Positions 30,728 through 38,996 of a DNA stretch of 38,996 bases are shown here, one piece after another. Position numbers and translations under genes: made by a program. Origin of the DNA: a virus. How positions within the stretch are numbered: position 1 is the first letter of the stretch; every line of letters begins with the position of its first letter. The notes under the pieces are model-generated. The model made no database searches. It had not been told where the DNA came from and was given only the letters and a program-made list of their open reading frames with translations. The stretch spans positions 1 through 38,996 of the IMG/VR virus record IMGVR_UViG_3300036770_004468; one strand, given 5' to 3'.

Positions 30728-31044
30728 TTGCCCTCATCCTTTCGATTCAAGGTAACCTGATCGCCGTCCTCGATTGCGCCGGGAGCATCGCCGCCTCGGC
30801 CATGCCGTGCGACTTCCTTGAGCGCGTCAAAGGCCCGCCCGGTGTTCTCCGTGGCCGACTGGTTCTGCTGGTTCGCCGCGAAGTGGAACGCCCCCGCCAT
30901 GTTGAGCAGCCCGGTGATCACCAGCGCCTGCAGGATGACCTCAAACAGCTTCACCTCCCAGAGCGACTGCTGGAAGTAGGCCATGACGATCAGCAGGAGC
31001 GACAGGGCAAACAGCCCGACCGTGAAGTATTGCCGCTCGTTCAC
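30724..31044 (-). CDS. Holin candidate (two membrane spans)
   Basis: 106 residues from GTG 31044, overlapping the endolysin stop (GTGA). Two hydrophobic spans (TVGLFALSLLLIVMAYFQQ and ILQALVITGLLNMAGAFHF, about 8-26 and 37-56) and a charged C-terminal tail (RHGRGGDAPGAIEDGDQV). Placement between endolysin and spanins points to holin function, although no family signature was recognised. Confidence 0.65.
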   Translation of the reverse strand: MNERQYFTVGLFALSLLLIVMAYFQQSLWEVKLFEVILQALVITGLLNMAGAFHFAANQQNQSATENTGRAFDALKEVARHGRGGDAPGAIEDGDQVTLNRKDEGK

Positions 31045-31664
31045 CGCGCCCACTCCCCGGTCTTGCCATGCAGCCAAGTCAGGAACTCGCCCACGGTTGC
31101 GCCCCGGCGCTTGCCGTCATCGACGCGGGTCAGGATTGAGGGGTTAGCCTTGGTCGCCCCCGGCCCAGCGATGGCAGACGCATCGGCCTTCACATCCGCC
31201 CCGATCACCGCCGCAGCGGTGACCGGCCCGAAGAAATGCGCAGCATAGAGCGACGCCCGGTTAATCGGGATGCCATGCTTTGCGAGATACGCCGCGTTCT
31301 TGGCGGTGAAGGTCTTTGCCCGCGCCAGCTGCTCCTCCGGGGACGGCTTGAGGCCACCGAACGCGGGACGCAAGGTCGGGCCCCACTTCCCGCCCTCCCC
31401 TTCCCAGGTTGACCGGATGAACTGGTAGAGGCCCGAGGCGCTCGACGACGCCGCCTGAATATACGGGCGGTCGCCGCTTTCGATCTTCGACAGCATCGGC
31501 CAGTAGGAATCCGGGATCTGCGTCGACACACTTGCGGGTGCGCGAGCGGGCGGCAGCACCTTATCGAGCGCGGCGAGCGTTGCCTTGCCAGCCCAGCCGT
31601 CAGGTTCAAGCCCGGCGCGTTCCTGAAAGAGCCGCAGGAAGGCATCATCGTTGATCACGGTCAT
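31041..31664 (-). CDS. Endolysin with peptidoglycan-binding-like N-terminus and lysozyme-like domain
   Basis: 207 residues from ATG 31664. Residues 7-38 (FLRLFQERAGLEPDGWAGKA) resemble a peptidoglycan-binding repeat. A lysozyme/SLT-like catalytic part follows, with Glu in LSKIESGDRP and SSSASGLYQFIRSTW. There is no secretion signal, so export would depend on the holin next door. It overlaps both neighbouring genes by four bases. Cleavage of glycan strands in peptidoglycan is the likely reaction. Confidence 0.82.
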   Translation of the reverse strand: MTVINDDAFLRLFQERAGLEPDGWAGKATLAALDKVLPPARAPASVSTQIPDSYWPMLSKIESGDRPYIQAASSSASGLYQFIRSTWEGEGGKWGPTLRPAFGGLKPSPEEQLARAKTFTAKNAAYLAKHGIPINRASLYAAHFFGPVTAAAVIGADVKADASAIAGPGATKANPSILTRVDDGKRRGATVGEFLTWLHGKTGEWAR

Positions 31665-32101
31665 TGATCGTTCCCCTTTAGCGTTTCGTTCCGCTCGAGC
31701 GAGACGAGCAGCGCGGCGAACTCAGGCGGTAACCCCGGCAACGCCTGCCCGGCATCCAGGGCCGAAAACTGCATTTGGCGAACCTGCGCCATCAGCCCGC
31801 TGATCAGGTTCTGCAGACGCAGGACCTCCTCCCCATGCCGCCGCGACATTTCGGACATCTCATCGCGCAGCTTGCGCTGGCCCTCCATGCATTCCGAATG
31901 CCGATCATCCGCCGCCTTGATCTGCCCCTCAAGCCGCTCGATCTCGCGCGTCCGGTCGGCGCGTTCACGCGCGACCGAATTTGACCACGCCTCAAGAACG
32001 GGCGGGAGGCCCTTCCACCAAGCGATCAGCGTGATCGCGACCAGGACCCAGACACCCACGCCGCCCGGCGTCCAGTTATGAAGGAGCAGTTTCTCAATCA
32101 T
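31661..32101 (-). CDS. Single-span membrane protein with coiled coil
   Basis: 146 residues from ATG 32101 (TGATG overlap); ATG 32122 is an alternative. One N-terminal span (GVGVWVLVAITLIAWW), then a long charged coiled coil (RADRTREIERLEGQIKAADD; RHGEEVLRLQNLISGL). It resembles an i-spanin in outline but a separate spanin pair is present downstream, so another membrane or lysis-timing role is possible. Confidence 0.65.
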   Translation of the reverse strand: MIEKLLLHNWTPGGVGVWVLVAITLIAWWKGLPPVLEAWSNSVARERADRTREIERLEGQIKAADDRHSECMEGQRKLRDEMSEMSRRHGEEVLRLQNLISGLMAQVRQMQFSALDAGQALPGLPPEFAALLVSLERNETLKGNDQ

Positions 32102-32559
32102 CACGGTTTCGCTTCGAAGCATGCTGTCCGAGACGGACGAAAAAGATGGCGATCAAGGAAAAGACAAAGAACACCACGACACTCATTTGCACCCCCCGAG
32201 AAAGACACAACTACCAGCTGAAGCGCATAGAGCGCGTTCAGCGCATGGATGTAACCAACCAGGAAGGTGCCGCCTGACACCTCATTCCCCGCATGCAGCG
32301 CGAGCCGGAAGTAGGCGAGGGCCAATACCAGCGCCGCCCAAGGCTTCGGATTTTCGGTCCAGATCAGCAGCGCGAGAAGCGCAACGGCGAAGTCCGCCAG
32401 AGGTAGCAGGTGCAGAGCATCCCACTGCCACAGCAGATTGGCGCATCCCCATAGCGCGAGCAGGGCGCATGACACCAGCCGCCGCGCGCGGTCGGCGCGG
32501 CACCGCCACGCCGCACCGCAAGCACCCAGCCCGAGCGCCATGGGGACGATCCAGATCAC
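32101..32559 (-). CDS. Multi-span membrane protein (152 aa)
   Basis: GTG 32559 overlaps the stop of the Pro-rich small gene (GTGA). About four hydrophobic spans (IVPMALGLGACGAAW; LVSCALLALWGCANLLW; DFAVALLALLIW; ALVLALAYFRLAL, and a fifth possible at YALQLVVVSFS). Not recognised. Sits at the entry of the lysis region; an auxiliary holin or superinfection factor is possible. Confidence 0.65.
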   Translation of the reverse strand: MIWIVPMALGLGACGAAWRCRADRARRLVSCALLALWGCANLLWQWDALHLLPLADFAVALLALLIWTENPKPWAALVLALAYFRLALHAGNEVSGGTFLVGYIHALNALYALQLVVVSFSGGANECRGVLCLFLDRHLFRPSRTACFEAKP

Positions 32560-32654
32560 TCGCCGGGTTTCTTCGGGCGAGTGGGCGGGGAAGGGCTCGG
32601 CGTCGGCGTCGGCGTCGGCGGAGGCGCGGGCGGGATTTGATAATCACTCGGCAT
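32556..32654 (-). CDS. Tiny proline-rich protein (32 aa)
   Basis: ATG 32654 is preceded by GGAGG at eight bases. The product begins MPSDYQIPPAPPPTPTPTP and ends RPKKPGE, a Pro/Thr/Ser repeat with basic end, likely unfolded. It starts inside the end of the upstream coiled-coil gene and overlaps the next start (GTGA). Good ribosome site and coupling argue for translation; function unknown. Confidence 0.55.
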   Translation of the reverse strand: MPSDYQIPPAPPPTPTPTPSPSPPTRPKKPGE

Positions 32655-33084
32655 CGACGACCTCCCCCACTTCACCGGCCAGCGCCGCATCCTCGCGCGC
32701 GGCGCGGCGAGCGGCGCGCTGCGCCTCCTCCGCCAGCTTGGTCGCGCGCTCCGCCTCGCCCTCGGCCTCGCGCAACCTTTCAGCCTGTGCCGCCATCGCT
32801 TCCCGCAATTCAGCCACCTGCCCCCGCAGGCCGAACGCTTCCGCGTCCAGCGACGAATTGATCGCCGCCGCCGCCTGCAGCTGCGCGACCTTGGTCGCCA
32901 GCGCGGCAGCGAGATCGGCATCCTCGCCGGTCAGGATCGCCAGGAACTCATCCCGCGTCGCCGGCTCCGCATCCAGAACCCGCCGCGAGCCGTCATCGTA
33001 GACCGCCTCGCGGCGCGCTTCGACGCCGGCAATCTCGCCGTCATCATTCAGGCAAACCGCAATCTGCCGCGTCTTGATCTCCAT
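32644..33084 (-). CDS. Coiled-coil protein downstream of the tail fibre (146 aa)
   Basis: ATG 33084 with GGAGG eight bases ahead; the longer frame starts inside the fibre gene and is rejected. The N-terminal 45 residues form a beta unit (MEIKTRQIAVCLNDDGEIAG), followed by a long Ala/Glu/Arg coiled coil (ELREAMAAQAERLREAEGEA). A fibre-associated or chaperone-like role is suggested by position only. Confidence 0.7.
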   Translation of the reverse strand: MEIKTRQIAVCLNDDGEIAGVEARREAVYDDGSRRVLDAEPATRDEFLAILTGEDADLAAALATKVAQLQAAAAINSSLDAEAFGLRGQVAELREAMAAQAERLREAEGEAERATKLAEEAQRAARRAAREDAALAGEVGEVVDAE

Positions 33085-33098
33085 GCTCAAATCCTCCG

Positions 33099-35249
33099 TT
33101 ATGCCCAAGCGGCGACAATGCGCCAGTTGGTGCCGTCGCAAATGACCTCGCCCTTGTTGGAACCGCCGCCCGCCGCGACGCTCGCCGCCGTGGTCGCGTT
33201 CAGATCGGTGACATACGCCTTTGCCCCCGCGCCGACCGTTGCGGCCGCAGGAAGGCCAGCCACGGTATAGCTGGGCAGCTTGGGTGGCTTGGCAAAGCGA
33301 GTTGCACCGATGCCGGCGTCAAGCTCGAAATAGACGTTGCTCCCGCCGACCGATTGGTAGTTGCTTTCGAATTTCAGCTTGTCGCCATCGCTATTATCAT
33401 AGCCGATGACCCAGCTCGTTCCGCCGCCCTGGTTGGTGAAGAACACCCCCGCGTCGTTGGTCGAGCCGGTGCCAACCTGCAGATTGAGCGCGGGGATCCC
33501 GGTGGTCGAGAGCATGTGAAAAAACACCTTGCCCGAGACGCCGGTCGCATTGAAGAACGCCGCATAGGCGTCCCCGGTCACGGAAGGAAGCTGGGCGTTA
33601 ATCGCGCGCATGTTCGCGACGCCGCCCCCGGTGATGTTCAGATCGATGCCGACATTGCCAGAGCCGCTCGGCGTCGCCGCCGCCGAGCCGTTGATGTAGA
33701 GGCCCGACGCCGGGATTTGCACATTGTTCTGGGCGTTGATGTACGGCAGCGGGAGCAGCGCGTCCGCTGCCGCGTTCCGCTGCACAGCAACCGCGCGATT
33801 ATTCGTGCCGAAGATCAACTGCGGGTGCGGCTTGCCCGCGCCGTTGTCCTTGAACTCCATCGAATTGCCAAGCGCGCCGAAAAAGATCGCGATCCGGTCA
33901 TCGCCGACACCGGACATGAAGCGGTACAGGTTCGCGCGCATCGAATAGTCCGCGCCCGCGCCGTTCCAGTTGCTGATCAGGTGCGGGATCGTTCCCGAGA
34001 ACAGGCGGTACTCTTGCGTCGGATCGCTCGCCGGGAACATGGAGCTATGAAATTCGACCATGAACGGATCGGACGGCCCGCCCTGCGCGAACTTGCTCTC
34101 GATCCGATAGGACGCCGACGGCATGTCGGTATTGAGCGGGGTGAACGCGCCGGTCTGGTTCAGACCGAAATTCATCACCGTGTCCCAATAATTCGGATGT
34201 CCGGTCGGCCCGTTGGTCACGCGACCCGACGCAATGGCCAGACTGACGCTGACCGCATCATTGCCCCCCGCGCTGTTGGTCTGGGTCCCGAGCGCGGGCG
34301 CAGGCTGAATGAACATGATCCGCGACCAGTTGCCGGTGCCATCGACGGACGGAATGTCGAAGATACCGCCAGAACCGAAATTGACCTCGCCACCGACATA
34401 CGACACGACCAGGACCCAATTGAGCGCGGTCGTTCCGAGCGTCACCGGAGCAGGGGTGGTCAGCACATAGCCACCGCGATTCGTTCCGCCGGTGACCAGG
34501 ACGAACGCGCCCTGCCGCGCCTCAGCGTCCGAATCGAAATCGGCTGGCCGGACCCAGCTGCCCGACTTCATGACCCACGGCCCATTTTGCGCGGGAGCCG
34601 TCTGCGCGGTCAGCAGCACCCGCATGTCCGCCGCGCCGGCCACGCCGCCGATGGTCTGGATGCCGGAAAGCGAGACGTTCGAAGTCGCGGCGGTAGCGCA
34701 CGGCCCGCCCGCGAGCGCGCCCGAAGTGAGCAGCGCCTCGGCGAACGCCGCCTCGAACTCTTGCAGCGTCGTGATGGGAACGGGGACCAGGACCCCATCC
34801 TCATCGAAACCGAGCGCGTCGCCAGCCGACGCACCCGACAGGTCGCCGATCAGCAGCGGATCGCTGCCCGCCGGAAATTTGACCGAGCGCCGGGTCAATT
34901 CGCGAAGGGCGAGCAGCCCGATGGCGATGCGATCAAGCACCGGATTGAGCGTCGACGGGAGAAAGCCGCTGTTTGAAAAGGTGGCGTTCTGCTCGAAGGA
35001 CGGAGCCGGCTCGATGAAGATCGAGCCGGACCCCGTTGCAGGCGCGGTGGAGAACACGACCGCGCCGCCCTCCCCGTCTTCCGCCAGGGTCACGGTGAAC
35101 CCCGACACGATGTCGGTCTCGACCCCGCCGACCAGCCGATAGACACGGACCTCGCTCGCGCTGGGGACCTTGAAGTCGAACGGGAAAGAAACCGTCGCCC
35201 CGTTCGGGGTGAACGGCCCAGCGAGAACATCGGTCACCGTCACAGTCAT
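33099..35249 (-). CDS. Tail fibre / receptor-binding protein (T7 gp17-like N-terminus)
   Basis: 716 residues from ATG 35249 with AAGGG ahead. The first ~120 residues (VLAGPFTPNGATVSFPFDFK; VVFSTAPATGSGSIFIEP) match the N-terminal anchoring domain of T7-like fibres. The long Gly/Asn/Thr-rich body is beta-structural, with a region from about 180-290 (VLLTAQTAPAQNGPWVMKSG) often seen in phage fibres. The C-terminal stretch is probably the receptor-binding tip. No intramolecular chaperone or enzyme motif is recognised. Confidence 0.88.
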   Translation of the reverse strand: MTVTVTDVLAGPFTPNGATVSFPFDFKVPSASEVRVYRLVGGVETDIVSGFTVTLAEDGEGGAVVFSTAPATGSGSIFIEPAPSFEQNATFSNSGFLPSTLNPVLDRIAIGLLALRELTRRSVKFPAGSDPLLIGDLSGASAGDALGFDEDGVLVPVPITTLQEFEAAFAEALLTSGALAGGPCATAATSNVSLSGIQTIGGVAGAADMRVLLTAQTAPAQNGPWVMKSGSWVRPADFDSDAEARQGAFVLVTGGTNRGGYVLTTPAPVTLGTTALNWVLVVSYVGGEVNFGSGGIFDIPSVDGTGNWSRIMFIQPAPALGTQTNSAGGNDAVSVSLAIASGRVTNGPTGHPNYWDTVMNFGLNQTGAFTPLNTDMPSASYRIESKFAQGGPSDPFMVEFHSSMFPASDPTQEYRLFSGTIPHLISNWNGAGADYSMRANLYRFMSGVGDDRIAIFFGALGNSMEFKDNGAGKPHPQLIFGTNNRAVAVQRNAAADALLPLPYINAQNNVQIPASGLYINGSAAATPSGSGNVGIDLNITGGGVANMRAINAQLPSVTGDAYAAFFNATGVSGKVFFHMLSTTGIPALNLQVGTGSTNDAGVFFTNQGGGTSWVIGYDNSDGDKLKFESNYQSVGGSNVYFELDAGIGATRFAKPPKLPSYTVAGLPAAATVGAGAKAYVTDLNATTAASVAAGGGSNKGEVICDGTNWRIVAAWA

Positions 35250-35300
35250 GCGCTTACCCTTTCGAACCCCGCGCCTTCTATCACCGAAGGACGCGCGGCG

Positions 35301-38300
35301 CTATTGTTCCTGATCCTTTTGCGGCCCCTTGATGACACCTTTGGCAACATCGCCGGCATCTTCCGGCTGTTGCTCGCCGATTGCCCAATCGTAGAGATAT
35401 TGCGCTGTCGCGCCGACCTGCCCGGTGGGAAGCCCAACGAAATAGCCGGGCGCGGTGATTGCGTTCTGCAGCCAGCGGTCGGACGGTTCATCCCCCTGCG
35501 CGACCTTGAGCAAATCCGAACCGGGGCGCATCAATTCATCGAAGGCCCGAACGATGGGGGTGGTTGCGCTGAAGGACGGCTTACCCATCACCTTGCGCTC
35601 GACAGTCCCCATGACGTCGCGGATCACCGGCACACCCATCCAGAGGCCAAAGAACATCTTCCGCATGGCCCAGAGGAACCACGACTCCTCGGATTCCTCA
35701 TCCGGCCAATCCCCGGTCAGGAACGCGCCGACGACCGGGGCGACCATCAGCACCCAGAAGGTAGTGCTTGCCGCCTTGCGCCAATCGCCCGCGCGCGCCG
35801 CATGGATGGCCTCGCGCTGCTGGTTATATTGGACGTTCCAGTAGGAGTAGAACAGCGTCATCACGCGCCACGCTTCCGACCCGCCCTGCAGCGCGGAAAG
35901 GTCCGCCGCGCGGCCAGACGACTGCGAACGCCGCACCGCCTTATCCGCAAAGGCGATGGCTTCCGGTTCCGACATTCCCTCATCGAGCGCGCGGCGATAC
36001 CCGCCGAACCAAGTGGGCATGTCGACGACGAACAGCTGGATGTTACCGATCCCCCAGAACGCGGCGGCGCGCGCCTTGTCGAGCGCCCCGCTGCCTTCCG
36101 ACAGGTTCTGGAAGAATTGCCGGACATCGCGGTCGAAGTCGGTCGCGCGCTCCGCCATCATTGGCGAGCGCGTGAACACAAAGTCGCGCAGCTGCCCAAA
36201 ATTTCGGGCCATGTCGGCAGCGCCGAGCGCAAGGTATTTCGGGCCAACCTCGCGCGCCGAGACAGCCAAACCGCCTACCTGAGCCAGCATGGTGGTGAAG
36301 CGGAACCCCAGCCCGACCAGGGTAGCGTTGACGCGAAACTTGCGCATCAGGCGGTCGATAGCCGCCAGCTGCATGGTATCCATTGCGGCATCGTTCACCT
36401 GCCGGTGAAGCCAGGGCTTGATCTGCTGGCGATATTCACGGCCCAGCTTCCGGTCGATCAGATCCCGGATCTTGGCATGCCCGACAAACTTGAGCGTGTC
36501 TCGGACCCAGCGACCATAGGCGATGCGCGTCGCAACCCGGTTCACATGGTTGAACAGAACCCCCTCAAGCGAGAGCATCAGCGGAGCCGCCGCCTCGGTG
36601 CGAGTGATGGTGTGGCCCTTTGGCGTCGAAACGACGCGGCCCATCTGCCCCATCATCTTGACCGCATCGTCTTCATAATTGGCCTCAGCCATCGCCGACC
36701 GGGTCGGGTCATAGACCACCGGGAAATAGCCCCCGTTGATCGCGCCGAACTTGGTCTGCACGATCCGCGGCTCAACCTTTTCCGGCTTGATACCGGTGAT
36801 CTCCCGCTCGGCCCGAACCACATGCGGCCAGAGCGAATCGATCTCGCGCCACACCGCCTGCACGAACTGCCAGTCCGCCTCGTTCATCTCGCGGTCGAGG
36901 ACCGCCATGACTTTCTCAGCGGTCCAGGCGTTCGCATCCGAAAGCCCCCGGCTTTCGCCACGGACCAGCTTGGAGAAATTCGACTCGTTGCCGACATTCA
37001 GCGCAATGGTCAGGATCTCCGAACGCTCGAACACGGTCGGGGTCTCTTCCAGCGTTTCCGGGTTGCGGTTCATCAATTCCGGAACCACGACACGCTCGCG
37101 CATGCGGCGCTGCTGCGCCTTCGACATGCCGGTGTAAAGCGACGCCAACGGCTTGAGCACAGTGTCCAAAAGCCGCTGCTTTTCGTTCGCCGCCTCCTGC
37201 GAGCCTTGCACCAGCAGGCGGTTGAACACGCCGTTGACGTTGCCGTTATCGAGGTGATCGGCGAGGAACTCCATCTTGACCAGCGCCGCGTCGATGCCGC
37301 GCGCCCGGCTGCGCAAATCAGGGCGCTGGTTGCGATCCGCAGTGAACTGGCGGGCCGGCAGGCTTTCAGCCTGCGCGACCGCCTCGGCGACCACATCCTC
37401 AAGCTCGGCCTCCTCCTTTGCCAGAAGGAGTTTCTTTTTCCGCCGCCCGAGGTGTGCAATCGACTGCACGGCATCATCGAGGCCGACCAGGTCGTCGACC
37501 GTCACATCCTTGAAATTGGTCCGCTGGAAATCGGCCAGGCGAGGCGGGATAAAGACCTCCTCGCCCTCGGCCTCGCGCGCCGCCACCCAGGCACCGAACG
37601 ACACCCGCTCCGCGCGGTCGCGCCGGGATCGCGGCTTGAAGTCGAAGGCTTCGAGCAGATCATGGATGCGATCCAGATAGTCCGGATCCATGGACGGCAG
37701 GGAGCGAGCCTTGGCATACTTCCCCATCCGCCGGACGATGACGTCCACCTGATCTTTCGCCGCCTTGGCAGCGCGCCACAATTCGCGATGGTGCAGCTGG
37801 CGTTGCTTCGCCACCAGCGCCGCCGCCTCATCCCCGCGCCGCAGTGCGTCCTCCGCTTCGCGCGCCGCCTTGGCCTCATTGCGTTGATGGCGAGCAAGCG
37901 CCGCCGCCGTTGCCTGCTCGCCCACCTTCCCCTCGCGAACGGTTCGCTGCGCCCATTGGCGCACGACATTTACCGGAGAAGGAACCTGGTCACCTAGTCC
38001 GCGCCGAATGCTATCGCGGCGGGTTAGGAGCCTGATCTCGGTGGCGATGCGTTCTGACGCCTTGTCGGAGTTGATCGCGGCCAGCGCCTCCTCTTCGATT
38101 GATCCATCGTTGAGCAGGTCGCCATACCGCTCCAGCATCGAGGCGTCGGTGCCGATGTCGATTGTTTCCTGAAGGACCGACCGGCGATCTTGCTCCACCC
38201 GCAGCTCGCGCTGCCGGCGCTCGATGCCCATGAGCATGTCGACCATCTCGCCGCCAGTGCGGAAGCCCGACATCTCCGCCAGCACATCGGGATGAACACC

Positions 38301-38996
38301 CCCGCTTTCGACGATGGTCGGCGGGATGCCGCGCGGCATCAGGACCACCGCGTCGCTTCCGTACTCGTTGACGAACGCCTCGCGGTTCAGCTGCACCCGC
38401 TGCCCGCCGCGCCCGCGCAACAGCGCGAGCGCGCGGAACTCGGGACGATTGCGGACCTGCTCCTCGACCTCGCGCCGCACCGCTTCCCGGTTACGCTTCC
38501 ATTCCGCAGTCCGCTCGCGGCGGATCGCTTCCATCGTCTTGAACAGCAGCGCGTCGAACGCTTCCGTTCGAACAGTCCGCATCGAGTCCTCATAGGCCGC
38601 GAACTCGGCATCGGTCATGCCCGCCTCGGCGGCAGACTTGAACAGCAGCTGCGCGCCGGGCTCGGCTTCCGCCTGCGCCAATTCGGTCTCCGTCGCGAGC
38701 ATGCGGTCCATGACGCGACGGACATCATCGGTCAGCGGCGCATTGAGATTGACGACCAGCTTATAGATGCGGAGCAGCCAAGCCCGGAACGAGGCGAACG
38801 CCGACTGGAGCGCCGGCGTCGGTGCCTTGCCCTCCATGAAGTAGCGCTCCATGCCGCGCGCCCACATTTCATGAGCCTCGACCGGGATCCGCGCGCCAGG
38901 CGCAAAGCGATGCCCCTCACTCTCGAACCACCGCCGCACGGTTTCCCAATCGGCGCGGACCTGTTCAGGAGCATCGGCGGCGAGCGCGTCGGCCCG
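35301..38996 (-). CDS. Giant polyvalent internal virion protein, C-terminal part (residues about 1679-2909)
   Basis: Continuation of the gene that starts at 5161; the 127-bp end repeat keeps it in the same frame. After the HExxH region come PLTDDVRRVMDRMLATETE (typical of large phage polyvalent proteins), long Arg/Glu-rich helices with many coiled coils, then NHVNRVATRIAYGRWVRDTL and a hydrophobic C-terminal segment (TFWVLMVAPVVGAFLTGDWP; RKMFFGLWMGVPVIRDVM), which recalls the C-terminal LPD38-type region of such proteins. Stop TAG at 35301, 51 bp before the fibre gene. A start assigned at 38939 would be an artefact of the contig cut. Confidence 0.9.
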   Translation of the reverse strand, partial: RADALAADAPEQVRADWETVRRWFESEGHRFAPGARIPVEAHEMWARGMERYFMEGKAPTPALQSAFASFRAWLLRIYKLVVNLNAPLTDDVRRVMDRMLATETELAQAEAEPGAQLLFKSAAEAGMTDAEFAAYEDSMRTVRTEAFDALLFKTMEAIRRERTAEWKRNREAVRREVEEQVRNRPEFRALALLRGRGGQRVQLNREAFVNEYGSDAVVLMPRGIPPTIVESGGVHPDVLAEMSGFRTGGEMVDMLMGIERRQRELRVEQDRRSVLQETIDIGTDASMLERYGDLLNDGSIEEEALAAINSDKASERIATEIRLLTRRDSIRRGLGDQVPSPVNVVRQWAQRTVREGKVGEQATAAALARHQRNEAKAAREAEDALRRGDEAAALVAKQRQLHHRELWRAAKAAKDQVDVIVRRMGKYAKARSLPSMDPDYLDRIHDLLEAFDFKPRSRRDRAERVSFGAWVAAREAEGEEVFIPPRLADFQRTNFKDVTVDDLVGLDDAVQSIAHLGRRKKKLLLAKEEAELEDVVAEAVAQAESLPARQFTADRNQRPDLRSRARGIDAALVKMEFLADHLDNGNVNGVFNRLLVQGSQEAANEKQRLLDTVLKPLASLYTGMSKAQQRRMRERVVVPELMNRNPETLEETPTVFERSEILTIALNVGNESNFSKLVRGESRGLSDANAWTAEKVMAVLDREMNEADWQFVQAVWREIDSLWPHVVRAEREITGIKPEKVEPRIVQTKFGAINGGYFPVVYDPTRSAMAEANYEDDAVKMMGQMGRVVSTPKGHTITRTEAAAPLMLSLEGVLFNHVNRVATRIAYGRWVRDTLKFVGHAKIRDLIDRKLGREYRQQIKPWLHRQVNDAAMDTMQLAAIDRLMRKFRVNATLVGLGFRFTTMLAQVGGLAVSAREVGPKYLALGAADMARNFGQLRDFVFTRSPMMAERATDFDRDVRQFFQNLSEGSGALDKARAAAFWGIGNIQLFVVDMPTWFGGYRRALDEGMSEPEAIAFADKAVRRSQSSGRAADLSALQGGSEAWRVMTLFYSYWNVQYNQQREAIHAARAGDWRKAASTTFWVLMVAPVVGAFLTGDWPDEESEESWFLWAMRKMFFGLWMGVPVIRDVMGTVERKVMGKPSFSATTPIVRAFDELMRPGSDLLKVAQGDEPSDRWLQNAITAPGYFVGLPTGQVGATAQYLYDWAIGEQQPEDAGDVAKGVIKGPQKDQEQ
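38870..38996. repeat. Terminal direct repeat, right copy
   Basis: Identical to 1-127; see the left copy. The gene reading through it continues in frame at position 128 of the window. Confidence 0.95.

Noticed and set aside
33099-35249. Diversity-generating retroelement target in the fibre
   Set aside because: No reverse transcriptase or adenine-rich variable/template repeat pair was seen, although the head module is BPP-1-like.
35246-35491. 81-codon minus ORF between giant gene and fibre
   Set aside because: Out-of-frame shadow of the giant gene's end, basic and without ribosome site.
33354-37997. Long + strand ORFs opposite fibre and giant gene (33354-34976, 35304-37997)
   Set aside because: Antisense shadows; the minus-strand products carry family patterns and ribosome sites.
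35301-38939. Start of a separate 1,212-residue gene at GTG 38939
   Set aside because: The frame continues without a stop across the 127-bp repeat into the left end, so this GTG is internal.
1-38996. tRNA genes, CRISPR array, integrase, att sites, insertion sequence
   Set aside because: No regularly spaced repeats, cloverleaf-like segment, recombinase or transposase pattern was noticed; absence by eye is not proof.

Overview
The window is an essentially complete genome of a tailed bacteriophage with a short-tailed (podovirus-like) build. The last 127 bases (38870-38996) repeat the first 127 (1-127), so the contig closes into a circle of 38,869 unique bases, cut inside one very large gene. Coding is dense and G+C-rich, most genes overlap by 1-8 bases, and GTG starts are common. 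The head genes resemble those of Bordetella phage BPP-1 (Bbp16-, Bbp17- and Bbp19-like proteins and portal). The tail and ejection genes follow a T7-like plan: adaptor, nozzle, gp13/gp14-like internal proteins, a lytic transglycosylase and a giant internal protein. A G+C-rich proteobacterial host, perhaps an alphaproteobacterium, fits the small-protein repertoire, but this is only inference.

Layout on the circle: a control region at about 25557-25697 splits two divergent gene sets. To the right on the + strand (25698-30039) lies a 4.3-kb cassette of about a dozen small genes, mostly unrecognised, likely early or accessory. To the left on the - strand come: a small possibly regulatory protein, a CHC2/Toprim primase, a RepA-like helicase and small genes (25556-21607); a 317-bp non-coding region with two good promoter candidates and a dyad (21290-21606); a ParB-like/methyltransferase fusion (21289-19862); small genes; small and large terminase (18778-16683); portal, Bbp19-like protein, scaffold, major capsid, cement protein (16465-12189); adaptor and split nozzle gene (11493-8307); GNAT-like gp13 homologue, gp14-like protein, virion transglycosylase (8310-5158); and a giant polyvalent protein of about 2,909 residues that crosses the contig ends (5161-1, continuing 38869-35301). 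Then come a tail fibre (35249-33099), small coiled-coil and membrane proteins, and the lysis module: endolysin, holin candidate and overlapping spanin pair (31664-30088). The two gene sets converge on a strong hairpin terminator at 30062-30088.

How it works together: the primase and helicase load host replication machinery, since no phage DNA polymerase or RNA polymerase is visible; terminase packages DNA through the portal; the gp14-like protein, transglycosylase and giant protein are probably ejected with the DNA; fibre and lysis genes end the leftward programme. No integrase, recognisable repressor, tRNA, CRISPR array or transposon was found, so a lytic life style is favoured but not proven.

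Most interesting points: the giant metallopeptidase-bearing polyvalent protein hidden by the linearisation; a nozzle gene split exactly at a Pro/Gly linker with a strong hairpin; a shared 19-bp element in front of two early + strand gene groups, one copy forming an inverted repeat; and the cassette of unknown early genes.
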